From NCBI GenBank assembly GCA_050251715.1, contig JBFWMG010000025.1, positions 1-54,272 on the forward strand: DNA of 54,272 nt, written 5' to 3'. Below are positions 1 to 8,020 of the stretch, in pieces (the first letter of the stretch is position 1; each line of letters starts with the position of its first letter). The notes beneath the pieces were generated by a model that saw only the letters and a program-made list of their open reading frames with translations, was not told the DNA's origin and searched no databases. Both the position numbers and the translations under genes were made by a program. The stretch comes from JBFWMG01 sp050251715 (GTDB lineage: Bacteria; Desulfobacterota; Desulfovibrionia; Desulfovibrionales; Desulfovibrionaceae).

Positions 1-39
1 TAAGGCCATGGTTCGATATTTTCTTTTTAATGTGTATGG

Positions 40-745
40 CCTGGGGCGAACGGGGGGGTGGGGAGAGTGGGGTAAACCCCTTTTTGTGCGCGAAAATTGG
101 GGTTTCCCCCTCTCTCCCCTCCCCCCGGACCCCCCACCCCTCTCACCTCCTTCCCCAAAAACTGCGGGTTGGGGGAGATGGGGCGGCGGGAGCGCCAAGT
201 TGAGAGCTTGTTGTTCGGTTTCAGGAGAAGCGGGAGAGTGGAAAACGGAAAATCCCGCCCCTCGTTTCCAGAAGGACGCCTACACGGTTTGGCCGCGAGA
301 ATAAAGAGGGGCGGGCTGGACGAGATCGGGCCAGCCATTTTGCTTTTCCGCTTTTCTTCCCTACTCATACAACCGGGAACCGGGGTTTGGGGCGGCAGCC
401 CCAATGGGGGCAGTTCAGAATTTACATTGCTTGGTGGGTTTCGAGAGGGATGGGGTGTCGTTTCCCATCCCTCTCGAAACCCACCTTGCCTTGGAAATAC
501 TGGACTGAAGGCGCACGCACGCCCTACCGACCCGCCGCTTTCCTGCCCTTCAATCCACCGAATCCATCGCGCCGCGAACTTATCCGAGCCAACGCCGTCT
601 GCGCGCCAAACGGGTGCAGCGTCGTCACGCTGCCGAGGTCCAGGCCGACTAGCCGTTAGGTGAGCGTAGCGAACCTTACGGATATCGAGAGCAGAGATGC
701 GAGCAGCCCTGGTCGCGCGCAGCGCGAAATCTTCCTCCGTTTCCC
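40..745 (+). repeat. Composite intergenic repeat, copy R1
   Basis: No credible gene is seen here. In order: a GC-rich imperfect palindrome (about 50-128), a tail with a C-rich stretch then CCCCAAAAACTGC, a less conserved spacer, a conserved block (about 373-423) around CCGGGGTTTGGGGC, and a perfect 22-bp inverted repeat (433-454 with 464-485). A second conserved block follows (about 608-735) containing ACGGGTGCAGCGTCG and GGATATCGAGAGCAGAGATG. Copies R2 (about 19455-20215) and R3 (53470-53945, inverted) share the conserved blocks in the same order. The long palindrome stems differ in sequence between copies. Protein-like frames here are low complexity and are artefacts of the repeats. Confidence 0.8.
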
Positions 746-756
746 GTTGCGCGAGC

Positions 757-789
757 AAAAAAAAGGAGGGCGTTTGTGCGCCCTCCTTC
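757..789 (-). terminator. Rho-independent terminator of the leu operon
   Basis: On the minus strand an AAGGAGGGCG / CGCCCTCCTT stem is followed directly by a run of eight T. It lies 22 nt beyond the leuB stop, so it ends the leucine operon. Confidence 0.9.
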
Positions 790-810
790 AATGCGTATGG
801 CGTGCGCGGG

Positions 811-1884
811 TTAGATGCGGTCGCAGACCAGCGTGCCCATTTCCTTGCAGCCGACCATTTTGCAGCCTTCGCTACGGATGTCGCCGGTGCGGTAGCCTTC
901 CTTGAGCACGGATTGGACCGCGTCGTCGATGGCCTGGGCTTCGTCCATGAGGCCGAAGGAGTGGCGCAGCATCATGGAGATGGAGAGGATGGTGGCCAGC
1001 GGGTTGGCCTTGTCCTGGCCCGCGATGTCGGGGGCGGAGCCGTGGATGGGTTCGTACAGGCCGGGGTTGGCCGCGCCCAGCGAGGCGGAGGGCAGCATGC
1101 CGATGGAGCCGGTGATGACCGATGCCTCGTCGGACAGGATGTCGCCGAACAGGTTGCCGGTGACCATGACGTCGAACTGGGACGGGTCGCGCACGAGTTG
1201 CATGGCGGCGTTGTCCACGTACATGTGGGTCAGTTCCACGTCCGGGTATTCCTTGGCCAGGTCGATGATGACCTCGCGCCAGAGTTGGGACACGTCGAGC
1301 ACGTTGGCCTTGTCCACGGAGCAGACCTTGTTGCGGCGTTTGCGGGCGGCCTCGAAGGCGACCTTGCCGATGCGGCGGATTTCGTCCTCGCGGTAGACCA
1401 TGGTGTTGAAGGCCACGCGCTGGCCGTCGCGCACTTCCTCGCCGCGCGGCTCGCCGAAGTAGATGCCGCCGGTGAGTTCGCGCACGACCATGACGTCGAT
1501 GCCGCGCGCCACGATGTCGGGGCGCAGGAAGCAGGCCTGGGCCAGTTCGGGGAAGAGCGTGGCGGGGCGCAGGTTGGCGAACAGGCCGAGCGCCTTGCGG
1601 ATGCCCAAGAGGCCGCGTTCGGGGCGGATGGATTTTTCGATGGTGTCCCATTTGGGGCCGCCCACCGCGCCCAGCAGCACGGCGTCGGACGCCTTGCACT
1701 TGTCGATGGTGTCCTGGGGCAGGGGGCTGCCGGTGGCGTCGATGGCCGCGCCGCCGATGAGGGCGTCGGCGTAGGAGACGGTGTGGCCGAACTTTGCGGC
1801 TACCTTGTTCAGGGCGTTGACCGCCTGGGGTACGATTTCGGGCCCGATGCCGTCGCCGGGCATGAGGCAGATGGCTATGTTCAT
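811..1884 (-). CDS. leuB: 3-isopropylmalate dehydrogenase
   Basis: 357 residues, normal length for the family. LeuB oxidises and decarboxylates 3-isopropylmalate with NAD+ in leucine synthesis. The N-terminus has the nucleotide-binding start of the isocitrate/isopropylmalate dehydrogenase family (LMPGDGIGPEI). LLGAVGGPKWD and the C-terminal HGSAPDIAGQDKANP motif are also present. The ATG is preceded by AAGGAG at good spacing. It is the last gene of leuA-leuC-(lipoprotein)-leuD-(DUF89)-leuB and is followed by a strong terminator. A 104-nt structured repeat lies between it and the DUF89 gene. Confidence 0.97.
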   Translation of the reverse strand: MNIAICLMPGDGIGPEIVPQAVNALNKVAAKFGHTVSYADALIGGAAIDATGSPLPQDTIDKCKASDAVLLGAVGGPKWDTIEKSIRPERGLLGIRKALGLFANLRPATLFPELAQACFLRPDIVARGIDVMVVRELTGGIYFGEPRGEEVRDGQRVAFNTMVYREDEIRRIGKVAFEAARKRRNKVCSVDKANVLDVSQLWREVIIDLAKEYPDVELTHMYVDNAAMQLVRDPSQFDVMVTGNLFGDILSDEASVITGSIGMLPSASLGAANPGLYEPIHGSAPDIAGQDKANPLATILSISMMLRHSFGLMDEAQAIDDAVQSVLKEGYRTGDIRSEGCKMVGCKEMGTLVCDRI

Positions 1885-1907
1885 GGAAGGCTCCTTTATG
1901 GTGGTTG

Positions 1908-2011
1908 GAGCGTCCTGGCCTTGAAAAAGGCTAGATGCTCTTCTGCATTTTTTTGAAAGAATGGTTCATTATTTCAGCTCGCCACATTGCTTCAATGTGA
2001 CAATGCGCTAC
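1908..2011 (-). repeat. 104-nt structured element, copy A
   Basis: First of three same-length copies (others at 14232-14335 and 42991-43094). Read on the minus strand it starts with the TAG stop of the DUF89 gene and ends just before leuB. This is the most diverged copy. The hairpin near its left (+) end keeps pairing by different bases (GCCTT/AAGGC here, AACTTT/AAAGTT in copy C), which suggests selection on the fold. Confidence 0.75.
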
Positions 2012-2892
2012 CGGGCGGGCTCGCTTATGAAGAGCGACGCGCCCTCTCGCACATGCAGTTTGGTGGCGATGACCGGGCACTTGGCCTTGAAGGCGTAGTA
2101 CACGGGCGGCAGGCCCGGCCAGGGCGTGCCGTACAGGGATTCCAGGTTGCCCTGGCCCTTGCTCACGATGCAGTCCGCGTCGGCCATGCGCGCGGCGAAG
2201 CCGGGCGTGACGCGCGAGCGCACCGTGCCGGGCGCGTCGGAACCGGAGCTGACCACCTCGCACAGGGCGTCCATGCCCACGAACGCCGCGTCTTCGAGCG
2301 TGGCGTCGTTGAGGATGGGCGCGCCGCGCACGGCGTAGGTCACGGCGCAGCCCCGGCCCTTGAGCTGGCGCACCAGCAGGGTGTCCAGGCCGATTTCGCC
2401 CGCGTTGTCGCCCAGGATGAGCACCCGCGCCCCGTCGCACGCCGCGTGGGCAAAGGCCGTGTAGGCGTCGCCGTTGCCGTGTGCGCCGGAGAACACGTGG
2501 GTCTCGTCGGCCAGGGCGTGCTCCCAGTCAAAGGCGTGGTCCACGCCCGCGTCGATGTAGTTGCCGATGATGGCCAGGGCCAGGGCCGCGTGCAGCGGGT
2601 CGGGCGATGCGGCCACCACCCCGGCGAGGCCGGGCAGCAGATCGAGCACGCGGGTGTTGGCCGCGTGCTTGTGCGCGGCGTAGGGATCGTCCACGCCGGC
2701 CAGGCGGGTGGCCATGGGGTACAGGTCTCCCGCCAGGCAGGGCGCGGGCCGGGTCAGGTCGGCCTCGGCCAGGTAGGCGGCCCAGGCGCGCACCGTGGCC
2801 TCGTGCGCCGCGCCGTTGTCCGGCGCGGCCACGCGCGCGGCCTTGAGCGCCTGCCGCAAAAAGCACGGCAGGCAGTCCAGGCTTGTGTGCAC
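2008..2892 (-). CDS. DUF89 / ARMT1-like damage-control phosphatase family protein
   Basis: 294 residues from a GTG at 2892, three bases after the leuD stop. No clear Shine-Dalgarno is visible, so it may be translationally coupled to leuD. The N-terminal SLDCLPCFLRQAL motif, LILGDNAGEIGLDTLL and the ADCIVSKGQGNLE segment are typical of DUF89 (COG1578). That family contains metal-dependent phosphatases proposed to hydrolyse damaged or unwanted phosphometabolites. Its place between leuD and leuB suggests a housekeeping role for the pathway, but no substrate can be named. The stop codon coincides with the edge of structured repeat copy A. Confidence 0.8.
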   Translation of the reverse strand: MHTSLDCLPCFLRQALKAARVAAPDNGAAHEATVRAWAAYLAEADLTRPAPCLAGDLYPMATRLAGVDDPYAAHKHAANTRVLDLLPGLAGVVAASPDPLHAALALAIIGNYIDAGVDHAFDWEHALADETHVFSGAHGNGDAYTAFAHAACDGARVLILGDNAGEIGLDTLLVRQLKGRGCAVTYAVRGAPILNDATLEDAAFVGMDALCEVVSSGSDAPGTVRSRVTPGFAARMADADCIVSKGQGNLESLYGTPWPGLPPVYYAFKAKCPVIATKLHVREGASLFISEPAR

Positions 2893-2894
2893 GG

Positions 2895-3395
2895 CTAGGC
2901 CCGTTCGGCCAGGCGCGCCTTGACGTAGGGCACCAATCCGCCCTTGTCCAGGATGCCCTGCATGAACGGCGGCACGGGCTGGCAGGTAATGGTCTTGCCC
3001 GTGGTCAGGTTCTGGATGACGCCCTTTTCCACGTCCACTTCCAGGCTGTCGCCGTCGCCTATGAGCGCCACGTCGTCGTCGATTTCCAGCAGGATGAGGC
3101 CCATGTTGAAGCCGTTGCGGTAGAAGATGCGCGCAAAGCTGTGCGCGATGACCACCGGGATGCCCGCGCCGATGAGCGCGATGGGCGCGTGCTCGCGGGA
3201 CGAGCCGCAACCGAAGTTCATGCCCGCGACCATCACGTCGCCGGCCTTCACCCGCTTGATCCAGCCGGGCTCCAGGCCTTCCATGCAGTTGGCGCCGAGT
3301 TCGGCGGCGTCGGTGGTCACCAGGAACCGCGCCGGGATGATGGCGTCGGTGTCGATGTGGTCGCCCACTTTATGCGATGTTCCCTTGATTGCCAT
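2895..3395 (-). CDS. leuD: 3-isopropylmalate dehydratase small subunit
   Basis: 166 residues, the short LeuD type. It forms the swivel domain of isopropylmalate isomerase together with LeuC and converts 2- to 3-isopropylmalate. Recognisable motifs are HIDTDAIIPARFL near the N-terminus, NFGCGSSREHAP and the ILLEIDDD segment. The ATG at 3395 is chosen because GGAG lies at correct spacing and homologues begin with MA-KG. It lies 35 nt after the lipoprotein gene and 2 nt before the DUF89 start, inside the leu operon. Confidence 0.96.
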   Translation of the reverse strand: MAIKGTSHKVGDHIDTDAIIPARFLVTTDAAELGANCMEGLEPGWIKRVKAGDVMVAGMNFGCGSSREHAPIALIGAGIPVVIAHSFARIFYRNGFNMGLILLEIDDDVALIGDGDSLEVDVEKGVIQNLTTGKTITCQPVPPFMQGILDKGGLVPYVKARLAERA

Positions 3396-3430
3396 GATTG
3401 CTCCGTTTCCGGGTATATGGGGCGTGCCGG

Positions 3431-4000
3431 TTAGTGCTTGATGCCCCGCGTGTCCATGAAATCCTCGACCGCCTCGCGCGCGATTGCCTGCGCCAGGGCG
3501 GCGGGCTTGTAGTTGTTCCAATCCGCATTGCAGCTGAAGGCCAGAAGCACCTCGCCGGACCGGATGTCCACCACCCGGGCCGAGTAGGCCACGGTGGACA
3601 CCGGCTTGTCATAGTCGCCTTCGCGTTCGGCAAAGGCCGACAGGTCGCCCACGAGCAGGGCGTCCACGCCCGCCTCGTTCACCAGGCGCACGTCGCGGTC
3701 GGCCAGCACCTGTTGCCAGGTCGTGCCGAACTTGGCCATGACCTGGTTCACCACGGTGCGCTCCACCAGGGTGACGCCGGGCACGCGCATGAGTTCGGCG
3801 GCCAGGGCGTCGGCCACAATCGCGCCGTTGGGGTCGGTGGCGGGGGTGAACGGCACCACGCCGATGCGTACGCCTTCCGCAGGGAAGGCGGGTGACACCG
3901 AGAGCACCGGGGCCGCGCTTTTGGTGGCGCAGCCTGCGGCGAGTGCCAGCATGAGCAGGCAAAGCGTCAGGATCAGATGCGGCGCATGTCTATTGGTCAT
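3431..4000 (-). CDS. CsgG/LpoB-like outer-membrane lipoprotein
   Basis: 189 residues. The N-terminus is a signal peptide with a lipobox (LALAAGC, Cys near residue 24), so it should be lipidated. The rest has the look of the CsgG/LpoB/FlgO-type fold: RIGVVPFTP strand, ADALAAELMRVPGVTLVER, then DALLVGDLSAF and SARVVDIRSGEVLLAF. Such proteins act at the outer membrane or as activators of periplasmic machinery. It is inserted between leuC and leuD, co-directional and closely spaced (42 nt and 35 nt), and must be co-transcribed with leucine genes, for which no functional reason is obvious. Exact family is uncertain. Confidence 0.75.
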   Translation of the reverse strand: MTNRHAPHLILTLCLLMLALAAGCATKSAAPVLSVSPAFPAEGVRIGVVPFTPATDPNGAIVADALAAELMRVPGVTLVERTVVNQVMAKFGTTWQQVLADRDVRLVNEAGVDALLVGDLSAFAEREGDYDKPVSTVAYSARVVDIRSGEVLLAFSCNADWNNYKPAALAQAIAREAVEDFMDTRGIKH

Positions 4001-4042
4001 GATCGTCCCCCTTGGTGGTGCTTGGGTTGCAACAAGGCGTTC

Positions 4043-5305
4043 CTACAGTTTGGCCGGGTTGGTGATGACGCCGGTGATGGCGCTGGCCGCGGCCACGGCG
4101 GGTCCGGACAGGTAGACCTCGGATTCGAGGCTGCCCATGCGGCCCTTGAAGTTGCGGTTGGTGGTGGCCAGGCTGCGTTCGCCGCCCGCCAGGATGCCCA
4201 TGTGGCCGCCCAGGCAGGGGCCGCAGGTGGGCGGTCCCACCACGCAGCCCGCGTCGGCGAAGATCTCCAGCAGGCCTTCCTTGAGCGCCTGTTTCCAGAT
4301 GCCGGGGGTGGCGGGCAGCACGATGGCGCGCACCTTCTTGCTCACGCGCTCGCCGCGCAGGATGGACGCGGCCTCGCGCAGGTCGGAGATGCGGCCGTTG
4401 GTGCACGAGCCGATGATGACCTGGTCGATGCGCAGGCCGCTCACCTCGTCCACGGGCTTGACGTTTTCCGGCAGGTGCGGGCAGGCCACCTGCGGCTGCA
4501 TGCCGGACACGTCGAAGCGCAGCTCGCGCTCGTAGTGCGCGCCCTCGTCGGCGCGCAGCTCGCTGGCGCCGGGGCGCGAATGTTTGCGGCAATATTCCAG
4601 GGTCTTGGCGTCGGCGGGGAACAGGCCGCATTTGCCGCCCGCCTCGATGGCCATGTTGGCGATGGTCATGCGGCCTTCCACGGACAGCTGGTCAATGACC
4701 GAGCCGCCGAATTCCAGCGCCTTGTAGCGCGCGCCCGCCACGCCGATCTGGCCGATGAGGAACAGGATCAGATCCTTGCCGCCCAGGAATTTGGGCATTT
4801 CACCGGTGAAATCCACCTTGATGGTGGGCGGCACCTTGAACCAGGTCTCGCCCAGGGCCATGGCGCCCGCGATGTCCGTGGAGCCCATGCCCGTGGCGAA
4901 CGCGCCCAGGCCGCCGTAGGTGCAGGTGTGGCTGTCCGCGCCCACCACGATGTCGCCGGGGCCGACAAGGCCCAGCTCGGGCAGGAGCGCGTGCTCCACG
5001 CCCGCGTCGCCGCCCTCGTAGTAGTGGGTCACGTTGAACTCCTCGGCAAAGTCGCGGGCGACCTTGACCTGCTCGGCGGAGTCGATGTCCTTGTTGGGCG
5101 TGAAATGGTCCATGACCAGGGCCACGCGGTCCTTGTCGAACACCTCGGCGGCGCCCATGGCGCGGAACGACTTGATGGCGAGCGGCGCGGTGATATCGTT
5201 GGCGAGCACCAGCGAGACCTTGCAGGAAACGATCTGGTTGTCCGCCGAGACCTCCTGGTCCGTGTGGGCCTGGAGAATCTTCTGGGCTAAAGTACGTTGC
5301 GGCAT
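4043..5305 (-). CDS. leuC: 3-isopropylmalate dehydratase large subunit
   Basis: 420 residues, the shorter LeuC/HacA-type length. It carries the [4Fe-4S] cluster of isopropylmalate isomerase. Cluster ligands are visible in GSCTNG and in CVVGPPTCGPCLGG. GADSHTCTYGGLGAFATG is the aconitase-family signature. The ATG at 5305 has GGAGGAGG upstream and lies inside the 3' end of leuA (19-nt overlap), a sign of translational coupling. Partner LeuD lies downstream after the lipoprotein gene. Confidence 0.97.
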   Translation of the reverse strand: MPQRTLAQKILQAHTDQEVSADNQIVSCKVSLVLANDITAPLAIKSFRAMGAAEVFDKDRVALVMDHFTPNKDIDSAEQVKVARDFAEEFNVTHYYEGGDAGVEHALLPELGLVGPGDIVVGADSHTCTYGGLGAFATGMGSTDIAGAMALGETWFKVPPTIKVDFTGEMPKFLGGKDLILFLIGQIGVAGARYKALEFGGSVIDQLSVEGRMTIANMAIEAGGKCGLFPADAKTLEYCRKHSRPGASELRADEGAHYERELRFDVSGMQPQVACPHLPENVKPVDEVSGLRIDQVIIGSCTNGRISDLREAASILRGERVSKKVRAIVLPATPGIWKQALKEGLLEIFADAGCVVGPPTCGPCLGGHMGILAGGERSLATTNRNFKGRMGSLESEVYLSGPAVAAASAITGVITNPAKL

Positions 5306-6840
5306 TCGGACTCCTCCTCCTTTTTGGCGAGTCTGTTCATCGCCGAGAGATACGCGAGCGCACTGGCGAAGATGATGTCGGGGTGGGCGCCGCGTCCCAC
5401 GGCGGAGCGGCCTTCCTCTTCCACGCGCACGGTCACTTCGCCCAGGGCATCCGTGCCCCCTGTGATGGCGTTGACGCTGAAGCGTTTGAGGGTGGGGGTG
5501 CGCCCCACCACGGTGTTGATGGCGTTGTACACGGCGTCGATGGGGCCGTTGCCGAAGCAGGCGTGCTTGACCACCTGCGGCTCCTTGCCCGGCGCGTTCA
5601 CGGTCATGACGACGGCGGCGGTGGGCGGCACGCCCATGTCGCCGCACTGCACGCTCATGTTCTTGAGCGCGAAGTGGTCGCGGATGCGGAAGACCTTTTC
5701 CAGCACGATGGCTTCCACGTCCTCGTCGTATATCTCGGTCTTCTTGTCCGCCAGCTCCTTCACGGTCTCGAACACGGTCTGCATCTGCTCGTCGGTGAGG
5801 GTGTAGTTCAGCTCGGCGAGTTTCTTGGTCAGGGCGTGGCGGCCCGAGTGCTTGCCCAGCACCAGCTCGGTCTTGTTCCGGCCTATGGAGGACGGGGTCA
5901 TGATCTCGTAGGTGCGGCGGTCCTTGAGCATGCCGTCCTGGTGGATGCCGGACTCGTGGGCAAAGGCGTTGGCCCCGATCACGGACTTGTAGGGCGGGAT
6001 GGGCTGGCCGATGATGCGCGAGAGCAGGCGGCAGCTGGGGTAGATCTGCTCGGTGACCACGCCGCATTCCAACTCGTAGTAGGCGGCGCGGGTGCGCAGG
6101 TTCATGACCACGTCCTCGAGCGCCGCGTTGCCCGCGCGCTCGCCGATGCCGCTGACCGTGACCTCGGCCTGGCGCGCGCCCGCCTTGAGCGCGGCCATGG
6201 TGTTGGCCACGGCCAGGCCCAGGTCGTTGTGGCAGTGCACGCTGAACACGGCCTTGGCGCTGTTGGGCACCGTGTCGATGAGGAAGCGGATGAGGTCGCC
6301 GAATTCGTCGGGCTGGGCATAGCCCACGGTGTCGGGGATGTTGATGGTGGTCGCGCCCGCGTCGATGGCCACTTCCACGATGCGGGCCAGGAAATCCCGT
6401 TCGGAGCGCGAGGCGTCCTCGGCGGAAAACTCCACGTTCCTGGTGTAGCTGGCGGCGCGGGTGACCGCGGCGCGGGCCATTTCCACCACCTCGTCGGGCG
6501 CCTTGCCCAGCTTGAACCGCATGTGCAGGGGCGAGGTGGCGATGAAGGTGTGGATGCGGGGATTGACGGCATGCTTGACCGCTTCCCAGGCCTGGTCGAT
6601 GTCGCGCGGCATGGCGCGGCACAGGCCCGCCACCTGGCAGTTCCTCACCGCGCCGGCAATGGCCTGCACGGCCTCGAAGTCGCCCTTGCTGGCGGCGGGA
6701 AAGCCCGCCTCGATCACGTCCACGCCCAGGGTTTCGAGCTGGTGCGCCATGCGGATCTTCTCGTTCAGGTTCATGGTCGCGCCGGGCGACTGCTCGCCGT
6801 CGCGCAAGGTGGTGTCGAAGATGATGACTCGGTTCGACAT
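5287..6840 (-). CDS. leuA: 2-isopropylmalate synthase
   Basis: 517 residues, full length for the long bacterial LeuA. It condenses acetyl-CoA with 2-oxoisovalerate, the committed step to leucine. IFDTTLRDGEQSPGATM at the N-terminus and HCHNDLGLAVANT are HMGL/LeuA signatures. The C-terminal third is the leucine-binding allosteric (LeuA dimer) domain. The start at 6840 has an excellent AAGGAG. It is the first enzyme gene of the operon and lies 192 nt downstream of a leucine-rich leader peptide, so transcription is probably controlled by attenuation as well as by feedback on the enzyme. Confidence 0.97.
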   Translation of the reverse strand: MSNRVIIFDTTLRDGEQSPGATMNLNEKIRMAHQLETLGVDVIEAGFPAASKGDFEAVQAIAGAVRNCQVAGLCRAMPRDIDQAWEAVKHAVNPRIHTFIATSPLHMRFKLGKAPDEVVEMARAAVTRAASYTRNVEFSAEDASRSERDFLARIVEVAIDAGATTINIPDTVGYAQPDEFGDLIRFLIDTVPNSAKAVFSVHCHNDLGLAVANTMAALKAGARQAEVTVSGIGERAGNAALEDVVMNLRTRAAYYELECGVVTEQIYPSCRLLSRIIGQPIPPYKSVIGANAFAHESGIHQDGMLKDRRTYEIMTPSSIGRNKTELVLGKHSGRHALTKKLAELNYTLTDEQMQTVFETVKELADKKTEIYDEDVEAIVLEKVFRIRDHFALKNMSVQCGDMGVPPTAAVVMTVNAPGKEPQVVKHACFGNGPIDAVYNAINTVVGRTPTLKRFSVNAITGGTDALGEVTVRVEEEGRSAVGRGAHPDIIFASALAYLSAMNRLAKKEEESECRNVL

Positions 6841-7032
6841 GATATATCTCCTTGGGGGAGCCTGGAGCCGTGCGCCTGGCGCTCGGCCCGTGGCCGTTCT
6901 CATAACGTCGAGCAACAACATAACGCGTTTTGTGCTCTCCGTAATATACGCGCAAAGGGGAAAAGAAAACCCTGCACGCGATTGTCACATGGGCAATGGC
7001 GGACGAGCCGCCGCGAAGAGGGGGTGGGGGGA

Positions 7033-7143
7033 TTACGAGAGCAGGGGCTCTCGTAGCAGGAGAGCCTCGATAATGGCGCAGGCCGCCAGGCGGGCGCGGT
7101 CGCCCTTGGGGGCGCGGATATGGCGGTGTGCGTGCGTGGTCAT
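7033..7143 (-). CDS. Putative leucine-operon leader peptide (attenuator)
   Basis: 36 codons ending in TAA, starting about 13 nt after the predicted transcription start. The last part reads E-A-L-L-L-R-E-P-L-L-S, five Leu codons within eight positions. The RNA over these codons can form two mutually exclusive hairpins: 7046-7066 (GGCTCTC/GAGAGCC) and 7035-7054 (ACGAGAG/CTCTCGT). A weak hairpin followed by a T-rich stretch lies at about 6965-6990 and could be the attenuator terminator, but it is not convincing. The Shine-Dalgarno is poor. Too short for ordinary gene calling. Confidence 0.6.
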   Translation of the reverse strand: MTTHAHRHIRAPKGDRARLAACAIIEALLLREPLLS

Positions 7144-7162
7144 GGTGTTGTTCCGAAAGGCC

Positions 7163-7191
7163 TCTGTAGCCAACCGCGCCGGGAGAGTCAA
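7163..7191 (-). promoter_or_regulatory. Sigma-70-type promoter of the leu operon
   Basis: On the minus strand, TTGACT at 7191-7186 and TACAGA at 7168-7163 are separated by 17 nt. The expected start site is near 7156, just upstream of the leader peptide and outside the pssA stop. Confidence 0.7.
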
Positions 7192-7209
7192 CCCCTGGCG
7201 CGGCATCCG

Positions 7210-8019
7210 TCAGCCCTTGATCGTGGAATCGCCCTTGCCGGGCTGTTCGCGCATGAGCTTGGGGTGGCGGCGGGGCATGAACACATAGGTGTAGATGGGC
7301 CCGGAGAAGACATAGACGATGAGGAAGATGAACCCGAGCAGCTTGGGCTGCGAGGCGATGAGCACGAAGAGCAGGATGACGGTGACCATGGACCCGAAGG
7401 GATGGGCCTTTATCATGCCGTATTCCTTGAACGAGGCAAAGCGCACCCGGCTGACCATGAGGAAGGAGAGCACGTAGGCCAGGATGAGGCATGCCATGGG
7501 CACGTGTTGCGCCATGTTGTCGGGCACAAAGGCGGTGAAGAAGACCAGGGTGGCCACGGTGCACGCCGCCGCCGGGATGGGCAGGCCGGTGAAGAACTTC
7601 TTGGAGGCCGTGGCGGACTGCACGTTGAACCGCGCCAGGCGCAGCGCGCCGCAGACCATGAACAGGAAGCAGGCCGCGATGCCCAGGCGGCCATAGGGCC
7701 GCAGGTGCCAGAAGTAGAGCAGCACCGCCGGGGTGACGCCAAAGGCCACCAGGTCGGCCAGGGAGTCGTACTGCACGCCGAATTCGCTGGCCGTATTGGT
7801 CAGGCGGGCCACCTTGCCGTCAAGGCCGTCGAACACCGCGCTGATGAGGATGGCCAGGGCGGCGTCCTCGTAGCGGCCGTTCACGGCCCACAATATGCCC
7901 AGAAAGCCCGAAAACAGGCTGGCCGTGGTCAGCAGGTTGGGCAGTATGTACACGCTCTTGCGCAGCTTGGCCGAGCGGGGCTGCTCGTCGGAAGGGGTCG
8001 GCCCGAGGGGATCGGTCAT
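7210..8019 (-). CDS. pssA: CDP-diacylglycerol-serine O-phosphatidyltransferase
   Basis: 269 residues, an integral membrane enzyme making phosphatidylserine from CDP-diacylglycerol and serine. The CDP-alcohol phosphatidyltransferase motif is complete: DGLDGKVAR followed by G and DSLAD. Several hydrophobic helices follow. The ATG at 8019 has GGAG upstream and sits one base after the psd stop, so the two enzymes of phosphatidylethanolamine synthesis form one operon with the decarboxylase first. Confidence 0.95.
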   Translation of the reverse strand: MTDPLGPTPSDEQPRSAKLRKSVYILPNLLTTASLFSGFLGILWAVNGRYEDAALAILISAVFDGLDGKVARLTNTASEFGVQYDSLADLVAFGVTPAVLLYFWHLRPYGRLGIAACFLFMVCGALRLARFNVQSATASKKFFTGLPIPAAACTVATLVFFTAFVPDNMAQHVPMACLILAYVLSFLMVSRVRFASFKEYGMIKAHPFGSMVTVILLFVLIASQPKLLGFIFLIVYVFSGPIYTYVFMPRRHPKLMREQPGKGDSTIKG

Positions 8020-8020
8020 G

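Noticed and set aside
8..791. Several long frames on both strands in the first 800 bases
   Set aside because: Pro/Gly/Arg-rich low-complexity translations over inverted repeats, no Shine-Dalgarno, no family motif; better explained by repeat R1.
697..1956. A 419-codon plus-strand frame opposite leuB
   Set aside because: Exact antisense of a clear leuB; composition (Gly, Ala, His, Val rich) is typical of mirror frames in GC-rich DNA.
5321..7564. Upstream extension of the leuC frame to more than 1100 codons
   Set aside because: The extension is an out-of-frame reading of leuA and pssA; leuC itself starts at 5305 with a strong Shine-Dalgarno.
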